Positions 25,370 to 34,157 of a stretch of DNA of 64,000 nucleotides are shown here, piece by piece. Source of the stretch: Firmicutes bacterium ADurb.Bin193 (lineage in GTDB: Bacteria > Bacillota > Clostridia > Monoglobales > Firm-18); assembly GCA_002070105.1 (NCBI GenBank), contig MWCQ01000005.1, forward strand, positions 62,001 to 126,000, in the 5' to 3' direction. The position numbers and the translations under genes were made by a program. The notes under the pieces are model-generated. The model was not told where the DNA came from, searched no databases, and saw only the letters and a program-made list of their open reading frames with translations. Positions within the stretch are counted from its first letter, which is position 1. Each line of letters begins with the position of its first letter.

Positions 25370-25954
25370 CTACAACAGGTATTTAAGCGCGTGCCTTATG
25401 GTGTCCTCAAGCGACAAATTCCCTCCTGCGCTTTTTACCGCCTTCGCGGCGGCGGGGGGGGAGTACCCTAAAACGACAAGCGCCTCTATCGCCTCACTTT
25501 CAAGGTTTGTCGACGGGATTATGTCGATTATGTTGTTACGGATAAAGTCCTCCGTCTTAATTTTATCCTTAAGCTCAAGAATTATTCGTTGGGCAAGCTT
25601 TTGCCCTACCCCCTGCGCTTTTGTGACGGTTTTGTAATCGCCCGTTGCGATTGCGAGGGCAAGGTCCTCGCCCGAAACGGATGAAAGAATGTTAAGCGCC
25701 GCCTTTGGCCCAACACCGCTTACCGATATAAGAAGCTCAAAGGTAGAGCGTTCCTCTGCCGTGGTAAAGCCGTAAATCTCGAAGATATCCTCTCTTACAT
25801 GGAGATGGGTGTAAAAACAAACCGAATCGCCCGCTTTGCCCGCTTCACGAAGGCTTTTCGCGCTTGTCGAAATCTTATAACCTATTCCCGAAGCATCGAC
25901 GACGGCGTATGTTTCGCCCACACGGGCAAGACTGCCCTTTATGTAATCGTACAT
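25370..25954 (-). CDS. ruvA: Holliday junction branch migration protein RuvA
   Basis: RuvA binds four-way DNA junctions and loads the RuvB motor. It has 194 residues with the three usual domains: an OB fold at 1-62 ('YIKGSLARVGETYAVVDASGIGY'-like start), two helix-hairpin-helix motifs in the middle ('LLISVSGVGPKAALNIL' and 'AQGVGQKLAQRIILEL'), and the C-terminal UBA-like domain ('EAIEALVVLGYSPPAAAKAV') that contacts RuvB. It starts 13 bases after the topoisomerase gene. ruvB is not adjacent, unlike in most Firmicutes. Confidence 0.94.
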   Translation of the reverse strand: MYDYIKGSLARVGETYAVVDASGIGYKISTSAKSLREAGKAGDSVCFYTHLHVREDIFEIYGFTTAEERSTFELLISVSGVGPKAALNILSSVSGEDLALAIATGDYKTVTKAQGVGQKLAQRIILELKDKIKTEDFIRNNIIDIIPSTNLESEAIEALVVLGYSPPAAAKAVKSAGGNLSLEDTIRHALKYLL

Positions 25955-25966
25955 ATATACACTCTC

Positions 25967-27949
25967 CTAACTCACATCGGTAAGGTCGATATATTTTGCG
26001 CCGTTTTTGGCGATATGGTTTTTTCTGCCCTGAAGATTGTCACCGAGCAAAAGCTCAAACTTTGCCTGCGCAAGGGACGCGTCATCCTCCGGCATTACCC
26101 GTATAAGACGGCGCGTTTCGGGGTTCATCGTAGTTTCCCACATCATTTCGGGCTGATTCTCGCCAAGCCCCTTGCTCCTTTGAATGGTGTATTTTTTGTC
26201 GCCTATTTTGCTGATTATCCGTGCTTTTTCCGCCTCGTTGTAGGCAAAATAGACCTTGTTGCCGCTTGTGATTTCAAAAAGAGGGGATTCTGCGATATAA
26301 ACAAGCCCCTTTTCGATAAGCGTGGGCATAAGCCTGTAAAACATGGTGAGTATAAGAGTCCGTATCTGATACCCGTCCACATCGGCATCGGTACAGATAA
26401 TAATCTTGCTCCAGCGAAGATTCTCAAGCTCAAATGTATTAAAATCCTTGTTGTGCTTGGATTTAGCCTCCACGCCGCAACCCAATACCCTGACAAGGTC
26501 AAGAATAATATCGTTCTTAAAAATCTTCTCGAAATCGGATTTTAAACAGTTGAGAATCTTGCCCCGTACAGGAATAATCGCCTGAAATTCGGCATCCCGA
26601 CCGAGCTTGCATGAGCCGAGAGCCGAGTCACCCTCGACTATATAGAGCTCCCGCCGTTTCACATCCTTGGTGCGGCAGTCAACGAATTTCTGAACACGGC
26701 TTGTTACATCGTTGTTGCCGCTTAGCATCTTTTTAACGCTTATACGCTGTTTTTCCGCACTTTCTCTGCTTCGCTTGTTGATTAAAACCTGGTCGCATAT
26801 CTTCTCTGCATCGCTTTTATTCTCTATAAAATAAACCTCAAGCTGATTTCGCAGAAAGTCGGTCATAGCCTCCTGAATAAACTTGTTGGTTATAGACTTT
26901 TTCGTCTGATTTTCATAGCTTGTAACGGTTGAAAACGAGTTGCTGACAAGACAAAGACAGTCGGCAATATCGGCAAAAAGAATTTTGCTTTCGTTTTTGT
27001 TGTACTTTCCCGCACTTTTTATATACTGGTCGATAACACTTACAAATGCGCTTTTTACCGCTTTGTCGGGTGAGCCGCCATGCTCTAAAAAGCTTGAGTT
27101 GTGATAATACTCTATCATATTCACTTCGTTGTTAAAGCAAAATGCAACGGTAAGCTTAACCTTATAGTCGGGCTTGTCCTCACGGTCACGCCCCATACGC
27201 TCGGCCTCAAAATACTGAACATCGGTCAGCGCCTTTTCCCCGGCTATTTCTCGCACATAATCCGTAATGCCGTTTTCATAAACAAAGGTGTATTCGTCAA
27301 AGCCGCCGTCCTCTTTTTCGTCCAAAAGTCTGAACACGATTCCTGCGTTTACAACCGCCTGCTTTTTCAATACATTAAGATAGTATTCGAGGGGAATATC
27401 AATATCGGTAAAAACATCCGTGTCGGGCTTCCATTTTGTTTTCGTCCCCGTAGCCTTAAAGCGGGTCGGCTCACTTTGCAGACCGCCCACATTTTCGCCC
27501 TTTTCAAAATGAAGGCGGTGGATTTGTCCGTCACGCCTTATTTCAACATCCATATACTCCGATGCGTACTGGGTTGCGCAAGCACCGAGCCCGTTAAGCC
27601 CCAGCGAGAACTCATAGTTGTTTCCGCTGTTGTTGTTATACTTTCCGCCCGCGTACATTTCACAAAAAACAAGCTCCCAGTTATATCTGCTCTCTTTTTC
27701 GTTATAGCCGACGGGGATTCCCCGCCCGAAGTCCTCAACCTGAACGGAGCCGTCGCAAAAACGGGTTACGATAATCGTATCACCGTAGCCCTCTCTTGCC
27801 TCGTCTATTGAATTCGATAAAATCTCAAACACGGAGTGGCAGCAACCCTCAATACCGTCCGAGCCGAAAATAACGCCGGGTCGTTTTCTGACCCTGTCCG
27901 CGCCTTTTAATGAGGATATCGAGCTGTCATCGTACCGCTTAGTTGCCAT
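25967..27949 (-). CDS. Type IIA DNA topoisomerase subunit B (GyrB/ParE family)
   Basis: ATPase and TOPRIM subunit of a DNA gyrase or topoisomerase IV. It has 660 residues from the ATG at 27949 (GGTGA upstream; a GTG four codons earlier is possible). GHKL ATPase motifs: 'EILSNSIDEAREG', 'VEDFGRGIPVGYN', 'LGLNGLGACATQYASEY'. TOPRIM motifs: 'YIVEGDSALGSC' and 'ICTDADVDGYQIRTL'. The sequence is divergent from canonical GyrB and looks like the second B subunit present in many clostridia. The partner A subunit (parC/gyrA) usually follows, but here ruvA does. Whether it pairs with a distant subunit cannot be seen. Confidence 0.88.
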   Translation of the reverse strand: MATKRYDDSSISSLKGADRVRKRPGVIFGSDGIEGCCHSVFEILSNSIDEAREGYGDTIIVTRFCDGSVQVEDFGRGIPVGYNEKESRYNWELVFCEMYAGGKYNNNSGNNYEFSLGLNGLGACATQYASEYMDVEIRRDGQIHRLHFEKGENVGGLQSEPTRFKATGTKTKWKPDTDVFTDIDIPLEYYLNVLKKQAVVNAGIVFRLLDEKEDGGFDEYTFVYENGITDYVREIAGEKALTDVQYFEAERMGRDREDKPDYKVKLTVAFCFNNEVNMIEYYHNSSFLEHGGSPDKAVKSAFVSVIDQYIKSAGKYNKNESKILFADIADCLCLVSNSFSTVTSYENQTKKSITNKFIQEAMTDFLRNQLEVYFIENKSDAEKICDQVLINKRSRESAEKQRISVKKMLSGNNDVTSRVQKFVDCRTKDVKRRELYIVEGDSALGSCKLGRDAEFQAIIPVRGKILNCLKSDFEKIFKNDIILDLVRVLGCGVEAKSKHNKDFNTFELENLRWSKIIICTDADVDGYQIRTLILTMFYRLMPTLIEKGLVYIAESPLFEITSGNKVYFAYNEAEKARIISKIGDKKYTIQRSKGLGENQPEMMWETTMNPETRRLIRVMPEDDASLAQAKFELLLGDNLQGRKNHIAKNGAKYIDLTDVS

Positions 27950-27988
27950 ATGATCACCCACTGATTATTGTACAATAATTTTGCTCTC

Positions 27989-28017
27989 TTGTAAAGGTTT
28001 ATTATTTATGTTAAAAT
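27989..28017 (+). promoter_or_regulatory. Promoter of rnhA
   Basis: TTGTAA (27989-27994), 17-base spacer, TAAAAT (28012-28017); 21 bases before the ATG, with GGCGGTGA as ribosome site. Confidence 0.65.
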
Positions 28018-28038
28018 ATTCAAAAAGGCGGTGAATCG

Positions 28039-28476
28039 ATGAAAAGCGTTAAAATATATACGGACGGTGCGTGCAGCGGAAATCCGGGGCCGGGCGGCTG
28101 GGGCACGATTTTAAGCTTTAACGGGACAGAAAAGGAACTGAGCGGGGCAGAGGCGCTTACCACCAACAACAGAATGGAGCTCACGGCGGCGATTATGGGG
28201 CTTGAGGCGCTTAAGGAACCCTGCCATGTGACTTTATACAGCGACTCGAAGTATCTGATTGATGCGATTACGCTGGGCTGGGCGGAGAAATGGCGCCAAA
28301 ACGGCTGGATGCGGACCAAAAAGGACAAGGCGCTTAACATTGATTTGTGGGAAAGGCTTTTAGCGCTTTTGGAAAAGCACAGAGTTGAGTTTGAGTGGGT
28401 CAGAGGTCATGCGGGGCACCCCGAAAATGAGCGGTGTGACCGCCTTGCAAACGAGGCAATCAAAAAGCTGAAATGA
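28039..28476 (+). CDS. rnhA: Ribonuclease HI
   Basis: Cuts the RNA strand of RNA-DNA hybrids with two metal ions. It has 145 residues, the E. coli length. The catalytic set is visible: Asp in '[17 protein letters not shown]', Glu in 'NRMELTAAI', Asp in '[11 protein letters not shown]' and Asp in '[11 protein letters not shown]', plus the catalytic-loop His in '[10 protein letters not shown]'. The basic handle region '[12 protein letters not shown]' is present. It has its own promoter and is divergent from the topoisomerase gene. Confidence 0.96.
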   Translation: MKSVKIYTDGACSGNPGPGGWGTILSFNGTEKELSGAEALTTNNRMELTAAIMGLEALKEPCHVTLYSDSKYLIDAITLGWAEKWRQNGWMRTKKDKALNIDLWERLLALLEKHRVEFEWVRGHAGHPENERCDRLANEAIKKLK

Positions 28477-28501
28477 CAAAGCCTTTATGAGTAAATTTTT
28501 G

Positions 28502-28530
28502 TTGATATAATAGTTTTTTTGATGTAAAAT
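28502..28530 (+). promoter_or_regulatory. Promoter of the amidohydrolase gene
   Basis: TTGATA (28502-28507), 17-base spacer, TAAAAT (28525-28530); ribosome site AAGGAG follows at once. Confidence 0.6.
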
Positions 28531-28551
28531 GATAAGGAGCTGGCTAATAAA

Positions 28552-29349
28552 ATGGTTATAGATTTCCACACACATATATTTCCCGACAAAATTGCACAGA
28601 AAACGATTGAGATACTTAGCCGGCGCGCAGGGCTTGCGGCGTACACGGACGGTACACTCGGCGCGCTAAAGCGTTCAATGGCGGAGGCAGGTGTTGACAT
28701 TTCCGTAGTGCTTCCCATTGCGACAAAGCCCTCACAGGCAAACACCATCAATACATATGCCGCCGAAATAACAGGTAGGGACGGCATTATCTCCTTCGGA
28801 AGCGTTCACCCGTTTTCACCCGACTGGAAAGATGAGCTTGACGAGGTTTATAGTCTTGGGCTTAAGGGCATTAAGCTTCACCCAGACTATCAGGAATTCT
28901 ATGTTGACGATGAGACGGTTTTCCCCGTCATTGAATACGCAAAAAGTCTCGGACTGATCATAGTCTTTCACAGCGGATTTGACATCGGACTGCCCGAGCC
29001 CGTTCACTGTACTCCGGATCGGGCAAAAAGGCTTGTTGATGCCGTCGGCGGTGGGAATCTTGTATTTGCTCACACGGGAGGCTATGAAAGATGGGACGAG
29101 GTTTGCGAGCATCTTGTAGGGTTGGATGTTTATTTTGATATTAGCTTTACGCTCGGTAAGCTTTCGGACAAAAAACTTTTAGAGATAATTACAAACCACG
29201 GGGTAAAAAAATGCCTTTTTGCCACCGACTCGCCCTGGGGGATTCAGAAGGACGATGTGGAGGCTGCGGCGCGTCTCGGTTTGCAAAAAGACGATTATAA
29301 TGATATAATGTATAACAACGCCGCAAGGCTTTTGGGGTTAACGCAATAG
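28552..29349 (+). CDS. Amidohydrolase-2 family metal-dependent hydrolase
   Basis: A 265-residue TIM-barrel hydrolase or decarboxylase of the amidohydrolase_2 family. Metal ligands are suggested by 'DFHTHIFP' at the N-terminus, His in 'GIKLHPDYQ', 'FHSGFDIG', 'FAHTGGY' and Asp in 'FATDSPWG'. The family includes decarboxylases such as ACMSD and gamma-resorcylate decarboxylase; the substrate is unknown here. It is probably co-transcribed with the next gene (39-base gap), although no functional link is evident. Confidence 0.85.
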   Translation: MVIDFHTHIFPDKIAQKTIEILSRRAGLAAYTDGTLGALKRSMAEAGVDISVVLPIATKPSQANTINTYAAEITGRDGIISFGSVHPFSPDWKDELDEVYSLGLKGIKLHPDYQEFYVDDETVFPVIEYAKSLGLIIVFHSGFDIGLPEPVHCTPDRAKRLVDAVGGGNLVFAHTGGYERWDEVCEHLVGLDVYFDISFTLGKLSDKKLLEIITNHGVKKCLFATDSPWGIQKDDVEAAARLGLQKDDYNDIMYNNAARLLGLTQ

Positions 29350-29388
29350 AAATGCCTTCCTAGCAATCGGTAAAAAGGAGGAAAGGTC

Positions 29389-30249
29389 TTGAAAAAAAGA
29401 AGAATAATTACTATCCTTGCTTTTTTACTTATTGCTTTGGGCTTGCTTGCGGTCACCTCATGCAATAACTTCGGCACTTCTGCAAATCGTCAAAGGGGTC
29501 TTACTGAGCTTCACTTTATAGATGTCGGGCAGGGTGACAGTATTTTTATTAGGCTTCCCAACGGCAGGACAATGCTTGTGGATGCGGGTACTAAAAACGC
29601 AGAGCAGACTGTTACGCGCTATATTAAATCAAAAAAGGTTTCCAGGATAGATATTTTGATTGCAACCCATCCGCATGAGGACCATATAGGCGCAATGACA
29701 GGAGTAATAAACGAGTTTGAAATCGGCAGTATATATATGCCTAAGGTTTCGGCAAACACAAAGACCTTTGAAAGCCCTCTCGGCGCAATAAAAAGCAAGG
29801 GACTTTCGGTTAATTCCGCAAAGGGCGGTATGGTTTTATCCGATTCGGGCGATTTCAAAACAGAGTTTTTGGCGCCGAACGGTAACAGCTACAACGAGTT
29901 AAACGACTACTCCGCGGTTTTGAAAATCACACACGGCAGTACATCATTTCTTTTAACCGGCGATGCGGAAAAAACAAGCGAGGACGAAATGATTCGCGGC
30001 GGGTATAATCTTTCGGCGGATGTTTTGAAGGTCGGACACCACGGAAGCCACACATCCTCCTCACCCGAATTTTTAAGTGCGGTTTCCCCGCAGATAGCAG
30101 TTATCTCATGCGGGAGGGACAACTCATACGGACATCCTGCCGAAAATACGCTTTTGGCTTTAGCGGATATAAAAGCAGAGGTTTACCGAACGGATGAAAA
30201 AGGAACAATAGTAATAACAAGCGATGGCAAAAACATAAAGGTAAGGTAA
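29389..30249 (+). CDS. ComEC/Rec2-like metallo-beta-lactamase-fold lipoprotein
   Basis: A 286-residue protein with a TTG start 6 bases after AGGAGGAAA. The signal peptide ends in a lipobox-like 'AVTSC', with Cys25 the lipidation site. The rest is the MBL-fold hydrolase of the ComEC type: 'HFIDVGQGDSIFIRLPNG', metal motif 'THPHEDHIG', 'LLTGDAE' and 'KVGHHGSHTSS'. The DNA channel part of ComEC is absent, so it is not the transformation pore itself; it may be an extracellular nuclease or phosphodiesterase. The adjacent DUF3006 gene is its usual partner. Confidence 0.85.
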   Translation: MKKRRIITILAFLLIALGLLAVTSCNNFGTSANRQRGLTELHFIDVGQGDSIFIRLPNGRTMLVDAGTKNAEQTVTRYIKSKKVSRIDILIATHPHEDHIGAMTGVINEFEIGSIYMPKVSANTKTFESPLGAIKSKGLSVNSAKGGMVLSDSGDFKTEFLAPNGNSYNELNDYSAVLKITHGSTSFLLTGDAEKTSEDEMIRGGYNLSADVLKVGHHGSHTSSSPEFLSAVSPQIAVISCGRDNSYGHPAENTLLALADIKAEVYRTDEKGTIVITSDGKNIKVR

Positions 30250-30288
30250 CATTGATAAAGGCTTTGAGGGACAGAAACGGAGAGTGTT

Positions 30289-30486
30289 ATGAAGGTTATA
30301 ATAGACAGGTTTGAGGGCGATTTTGCCGTTGTGGAGCTACCCGACAAAACGACTGTGAATATGCCGAGGGTTTTGGTTCCCGGCGCGGGCGAAGGCGATG
30401 TTATAACAATAGAGCGGGAAAAGGCATGCACCGACGAGCGAAGGAAGAAAATCAGCGCTCTTATGGACGAGGTATGGAATGATTAG
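30289..30486 (+). CDS. DUF3006 protein
   Basis: A 65-residue protein matching the small DUF3006 family: 'VIIDRFEGDFAVVEL' followed by 'VPGAGEGDVITIE', a beta-barrel-like unit. Genes of this family typically stand next to ComEC-like MBL hydrolases, as here, but the biochemical role is not known. The stop overlaps the rlmN start by 8 bases, so translation is coupled. Confidence 0.8.
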   Translation: MKVIIDRFEGDFAVVELPDKTTVNMPRVLVPGAGEGDVITIEREKACTDERRKKISALMDEVWND

Positions 30487-31525
30487 TCTTAACGATTTAA
30501 CGCTTTCAGAGCTTGAAAACGAAATAACGGGGCTTGGCGAGCCTAAATTCAGAGCGGCGCAGATTTTCAGCTGGTTTTCAAAGGGAATTTCAGGCTTTGA
30601 CGAGATGAGCGACCTTTCAAAACCGCTCAGGCAGAGGCTTTCCGAAAATTACGGGATCAGGGCTGCCGTAATAGAGAAAAAACTATCCTCCGCCAAAGAC
30701 GGGACCGACAAATACCTGCTTCGCCTCGGTGACGGCAACATAATAGAAAGCGTTGCAATGAAGTATAAACACGGCATATCCGTCTGCCTTTCTACGCAGG
30801 TCGGCTGTCGCATGGGCTGTGCATTTTGCGCCTCTGCCCTGGGCGGGTCGGTAAGGAACCTTTCTCCGGGCGAGATTTTGGGACAGGCGGCGGCTTTGCA
30901 AAGGGATTTGGGTGAGCGGATTTCGAACATTGTCCTTATGGGTATCGGCGAGCCTCTGGACAACTATGAAAATGTTATACGCTTTTTGAAAAATGTAAAT
31001 AACCCCTTGGGGATGAATATAGGCTACCGTCACATTTCGCTTTCGACCTGCGGGCTTGTTGACCGTATTTACGATCTGGCAAAAGAAAACATGCCTATAA
31101 CGCTTTCGGTTTCGCTTCATGCCCCCAACGACGAAATACGGTCAAAGCTAATGCCGATAAACAAAAAATACCCTGTGGCAAAGCTTATCGCGGCTTGCAG
31201 GGAATATACAAGAATTACGAATAGAAGAATTTCGTTTGAATATATACTAATAGACGGCGTCAACGACGGCGAGACGCAGGCAGGCGAGCTATCGGAGTCG
31301 TTGTTGGGTATGCTTTGCCATGTAAATCTTATACCCGCAAACCCCGTAACGGAGTCGGGGCTGAAAAAAAGCCCGCCCAAAAGGGTTGAGGCCTTCAAAA
31401 ACAGGCTTCTGCGGCATCGGATAAATGTTACGGTAAGGCGCGCCCTCGGTACGGATATTGACGCTTCCTGCGGACAGCTTCGTCGAAAACACAAAAATGC
31501 ACAGCAGCAACAAGGTTGGTGTTAA
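30479..31525 (+). CDS. rlmN: 23S rRNA (adenine2503-C2)-methyltransferase
   Basis: Radical-SAM enzyme that methylates A2503 in 23S rRNA (and A37 in some tRNAs). It has 348 residues: an N-terminal helical RNA-binding domain (1-90, 'KFRAAQIFSWFSKG'), then the CxxxCxxC cluster motif in 'CRMGCAFCASALGG' (about residues 111-118), 'VLMGIGEPLDNYENV', and the catalytic Cys near the C-terminus ('GTDIDASCGQL'). Length and motifs are standard. It opens the classical translation/kinase operon that runs to spoVM. Confidence 0.95.
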   Translation: MISLNDLTLSELENEITGLGEPKFRAAQIFSWFSKGISGFDEMSDLSKPLRQRLSENYGIRAAVIEKKLSSAKDGTDKYLLRLGDGNIIESVAMKYKHGISVCLSTQVGCRMGCAFCASALGGSVRNLSPGEILGQAAALQRDLGERISNIVLMGIGEPLDNYENVIRFLKNVNNPLGMNIGYRHISLSTCGLVDRIYDLAKENMPITLSVSLHAPNDEIRSKLMPINKKYPVAKLIAACREYTRITNRRISFEYILIDGVNDGETQAGELSESLLGMLCHVNLIPANPVTESGLKKSPPKRVEAFKNRLLRHRINVTVRRALGTDIDASCGQLRRKHKNAQQQQGWC

Positions 31526-31526
31526 T

Positions 31527-32225
31527 TTGAGAAAGTACAGTGCGAAAACGGATGTAGGGAAAACCAGAACAAACAATCAGGACAATTACTATGTCGGAGA
31601 CAACTGGTGCGTTGTGGCGGACGGTATGGGCGGGCACAACGGCGGTGAGGTTGCAAGCAAGACGGTAATTGATGTAATAAGGCGTGCGCTTATGCAGCGG
31701 ACGATTTCTCCCGATGCGCTTTTAAGGGATGCCGTGTGCAGTGCGAACACCGCAATATATGATATGTCGGTTAGCGACCCGACCCTTGTCGGAATGGGAA
31801 GCACGGTAGTTTTGTGCTATATTGAAGGCGACGAGGCGATTATAGCACATGTCGGCGACAGCAGGGCTTATCACATATCCTCCGAGGGAATGAATCAGGT
31901 TACAAACGACCACTCGATTGTTCAGGAGCTTATAGAAAGCGGTACGATTACTCCCGTGGAGGCGAAAACACATCCGCAAAAAAACCTGATAACCCGCGCG
32001 GTCGGAACAGACAGGACGATTGAAGTGGATATAGACCGAGTTAAGTTTAGCGAGGGTGATTATCTTCTTATCTGCACGGACGGGCTTACCTCCTTCGTGA
32101 GTGACGATATAATCGAAAAGGTTATAAGAGAAAATGACATTGATGAGGCGGCTTCACAGCTTGTAAGCCTTGCCAACAGCGGCGGCGGGTCGGACAATAT
32201 AACGGTAATTCTAATTGAGCTTTAA
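31527..32225 (+). CDS. prpC: PP2C-type protein serine/threonine phosphatase
   Basis: Partner phosphatase of the PASTA kinase that follows. It has 232 residues. Metal-binding motifs: 'TNNQDNYYV', 'VVADGMGGHNGGEVAS', 'AHVGDSRAY', 'LICTDGLTSFV' and 'GGSDNITVI'. I place the start at TTG 31527, two bases after the rlmN stop, with AAGGTTGGTG before it; longer in-frame starts would overlap rlmN. It reverses phosphorylation by PrkC in vegetative growth and germination. Confidence 0.93.
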   Translation: MRKYSAKTDVGKTRTNNQDNYYVGDNWCVVADGMGGHNGGEVASKTVIDVIRRALMQRTISPDALLRDAVCSANTAIYDMSVSDPTLVGMGSTVVLCYIEGDEAIIAHVGDSRAYHISSEGMNQVTNDHSIVQELIESGTITPVEAKTHPQKNLITRAVGTDRTIEVDIDRVKFSEGDYLLICTDGLTSFVSDDIIEKVIRENDIDEAASQLVSLANSGGGSDNITVILIEL

Positions 32226-32237
32226 GGAGGCGGGACG

Positions 32238-34157
32238 GTGATAGGGAAAATACTAAGCGGCAGATATGAAATAATTGAAGAAATCGGGAACGGCGGAATG
32301 GCACAGGTTTTTAAGGCGCGTTGCCGGCTTCTGAACCGTTTTGTCGCCGTAAAGATTTTGCGCCCCGAATTCGCAAGCGACGGCGAATTTCTTGCACGGT
32401 TTAAAACCGAGGCCCAGGCGGCGGCGGCCCTGTCCCACAACAACATTGTAAGCATTTACGATGTAGGGCGTGAGGACGGGCTTGAGTACATTGTTATGGA
32501 ATATGTCGAGGGAATGACCTTAAAAGAATATATAAAAGAAAACAAAATGTTAAGCTGGCAGCAAACGGTTGACTTTGCGATTCAGATTTGTCATGCGCTA
32601 AGCAGCGCACACAAAAACGGAATTGTGCACCGCGACATAAAACCTCAAAACATAATATTAACACCAGAGGGTGTATTAAAGGTTACGGATTTCGGTATTG
32701 CAAGGGCGGCCACCGCATCTTCCGTCACCATAACCGGCAACACAATGGGGAGTGTCCACTACCTCTCGCCCGAGCAGGCAAGGGGTGGGTATACCGACGC
32801 AAAGAGCGACATATACTCTCTCGGAATAGTAATGTATGAAATGGTAACGGGCAGGCTTCCCTTTGAGGGGGAAACGCCTGTTACGGTTGCCATAAAGCAG
32901 ATACAGGAAAAGCCCGTTTCGCCCAAGGAGTATAATATTGCGGTACCGCTTGCGGTTGAAACGATTATACTCAAGGCAATGAATAAGGACCAGTCAATGC
33001 GGTATCAGTCCGCTGGAGAGATGCTTTCCGATTTGGAAAAGGCGCGGACCAATCCCAACATTGCCTTTAAGCCGAGGGAGTTTGACACAACCGACATTAC
33101 CAAAAAAATACCCCTTGTGAAGGCCGACGACAAAGTAACACCTTCAGCCGACACAAAAAAAATAAATACGGGGGCGTATGTTGCTTCCGAAAAAGAGGGG
33201 GCTATGAAAAAATCCGATAAAAAAGCAATAATATGGGCAATTATAACATCTATCATAATTGTCGGGGCGCTTATAATAGGGTCGCTTGCGGTAGTTTTCC
33301 CCGACATCTTCGGAGGACGGACAAATGAAATAACCATTCCTGACCTTACAAACAAATCTTATGAGGATGTTAAGGAGCAATATGCAGGGCAGGGTATAAT
33401 CGTTACCGTCGCCCGTACCGATAACGACTCTGAAAAAGAGGCGGGAACAATACTTTCGCAAGACCCGAAGGCAGGCAAGATTGTTAAGATTCCTTCGGGA
33501 CAGGACGGCATTTCAGTCGAGGTTGTGATAAGCGGGGGCAAGAAGGAATACATCCTCGCAAACTATGAGAAAAAAGGGTTTATCGAAACAAAGCTTGAGC
33601 TTGAGAGCTTTGGCATAGTTGTTTCGGAACAGCGGGAGGAGAGCGATAATATTGCCGAAGGAATGATTATCCGCACAGTCCCCGGCGCTAATACAAGGGT
33701 AAAGGCGGGTGACACCGTAACCCTGTTTGTCAGCAGCGGTGCGGGGGATACCGTTATTATGCCGAATCTCGTCGGGCTTAATGTTCAGCAGGCAAAAATG
33801 ATGATTGCGGAAAACAAGCTTTTGGAGGGTACCGTTACCGAAGCCGACAGCGACAAGGCAAAAGGAATTGTTATAAAACAGAGCCATGAGGCAAATACAA
33901 ATGTAAAAACTTATGAGAGGATTGATCTTACCATAAGCCGCGGTCCGGGATTACAGACTAAATTCGTCGGTATCTCCGTGCCGCAAAACAAGCCGACAAC
34001 AAGGGTTAAGGTTGTTCAGAACGGAGCGGTAATACATGACGCTGTTCATCGCGCCTCCGAGGTTGCGTTCGACATCCCCGTAACGGGGATTGGCACGGTC
34101 GGGCTTGAGCTTTATTACGACGGTATTTTGGACCGTACGCTAATGGTGGATTTATGA
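32238..34157 (+). CDS. prkC: Serine/threonine protein kinase with PASTA domains
   Basis: A 639-residue membrane kinase. GTG start 7 bases after AAGGAGG. Residues about 10-270 are the kinase domain: 'IGNGGMAQVFKA', Lys in 'VAVKILRPE', 'VHRDIKPQNI', 'VTDFGIARA', 'MGSVHYLSPEQARG'. A Thr/Lys-rich linker follows, one membrane helix at about 332-354, then three extracellular PASTA domains (about 367-430, 440-500, 505-570) that sense muropeptides or lipid II. In spore formers the kinase also triggers germination. It lies between prpC and rsgA as in Bacillus; rsgA overlaps its stop by 4 bases. Confidence 0.96.
   Translation: MIGKILSGRYEIIEEIGNGGMAQVFKARCRLLNRFVAVKILRPEFASDGEFLARFKTEAQAAAALSHNNIVSIYDVGREDGLEYIVMEYVEGMTLKEYIKENKMLSWQQTVDFAIQICHALSSAHKNGIVHRDIKPQNIILTPEGVLKVTDFGIARAATASSVTITGNTMGSVHYLSPEQARGGYTDAKSDIYSLGIVMYEMVTGRLPFEGETPVTVAIKQIQEKPVSPKEYNIAVPLAVETIILKAMNKDQSMRYQSAGEMLSDLEKARTNPNIAFKPREFDTTDITKKIPLVKADDKVTPSADTKKINTGAYVASEKEGAMKKSDKKAIIWAIITSIIIVGALIIGSLAVVFPDIFGGRTNEITIPDLTNKSYEDVKEQYAGQGIIVTVARTDNDSEKEAGTILSQDPKAGKIVKIPSGQDGISVEVVISGGKKEYILANYEKKGFIETKLELESFGIVVSEQREESDNIAEGMIIRTVPGANTRVKAGDTVTLFVSSGAGDTVIMPNLVGLNVQQAKMMIAENKLLEGTVTEADSDKAKGIVIKQSHEANTNVKTYERIDLTISRGPGLQTKFVGISVPQNKPTTRVKVVQNGAVIHDAVHRASEVAFDIPVTGIGTVGLELYYDGILDRTLMVDL

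Noticed and set aside
29389-30249. Full ComEC competence channel
   Set aside because: Only the MBL domain is present, as a lipoprotein; the membrane channel domain is lacking.
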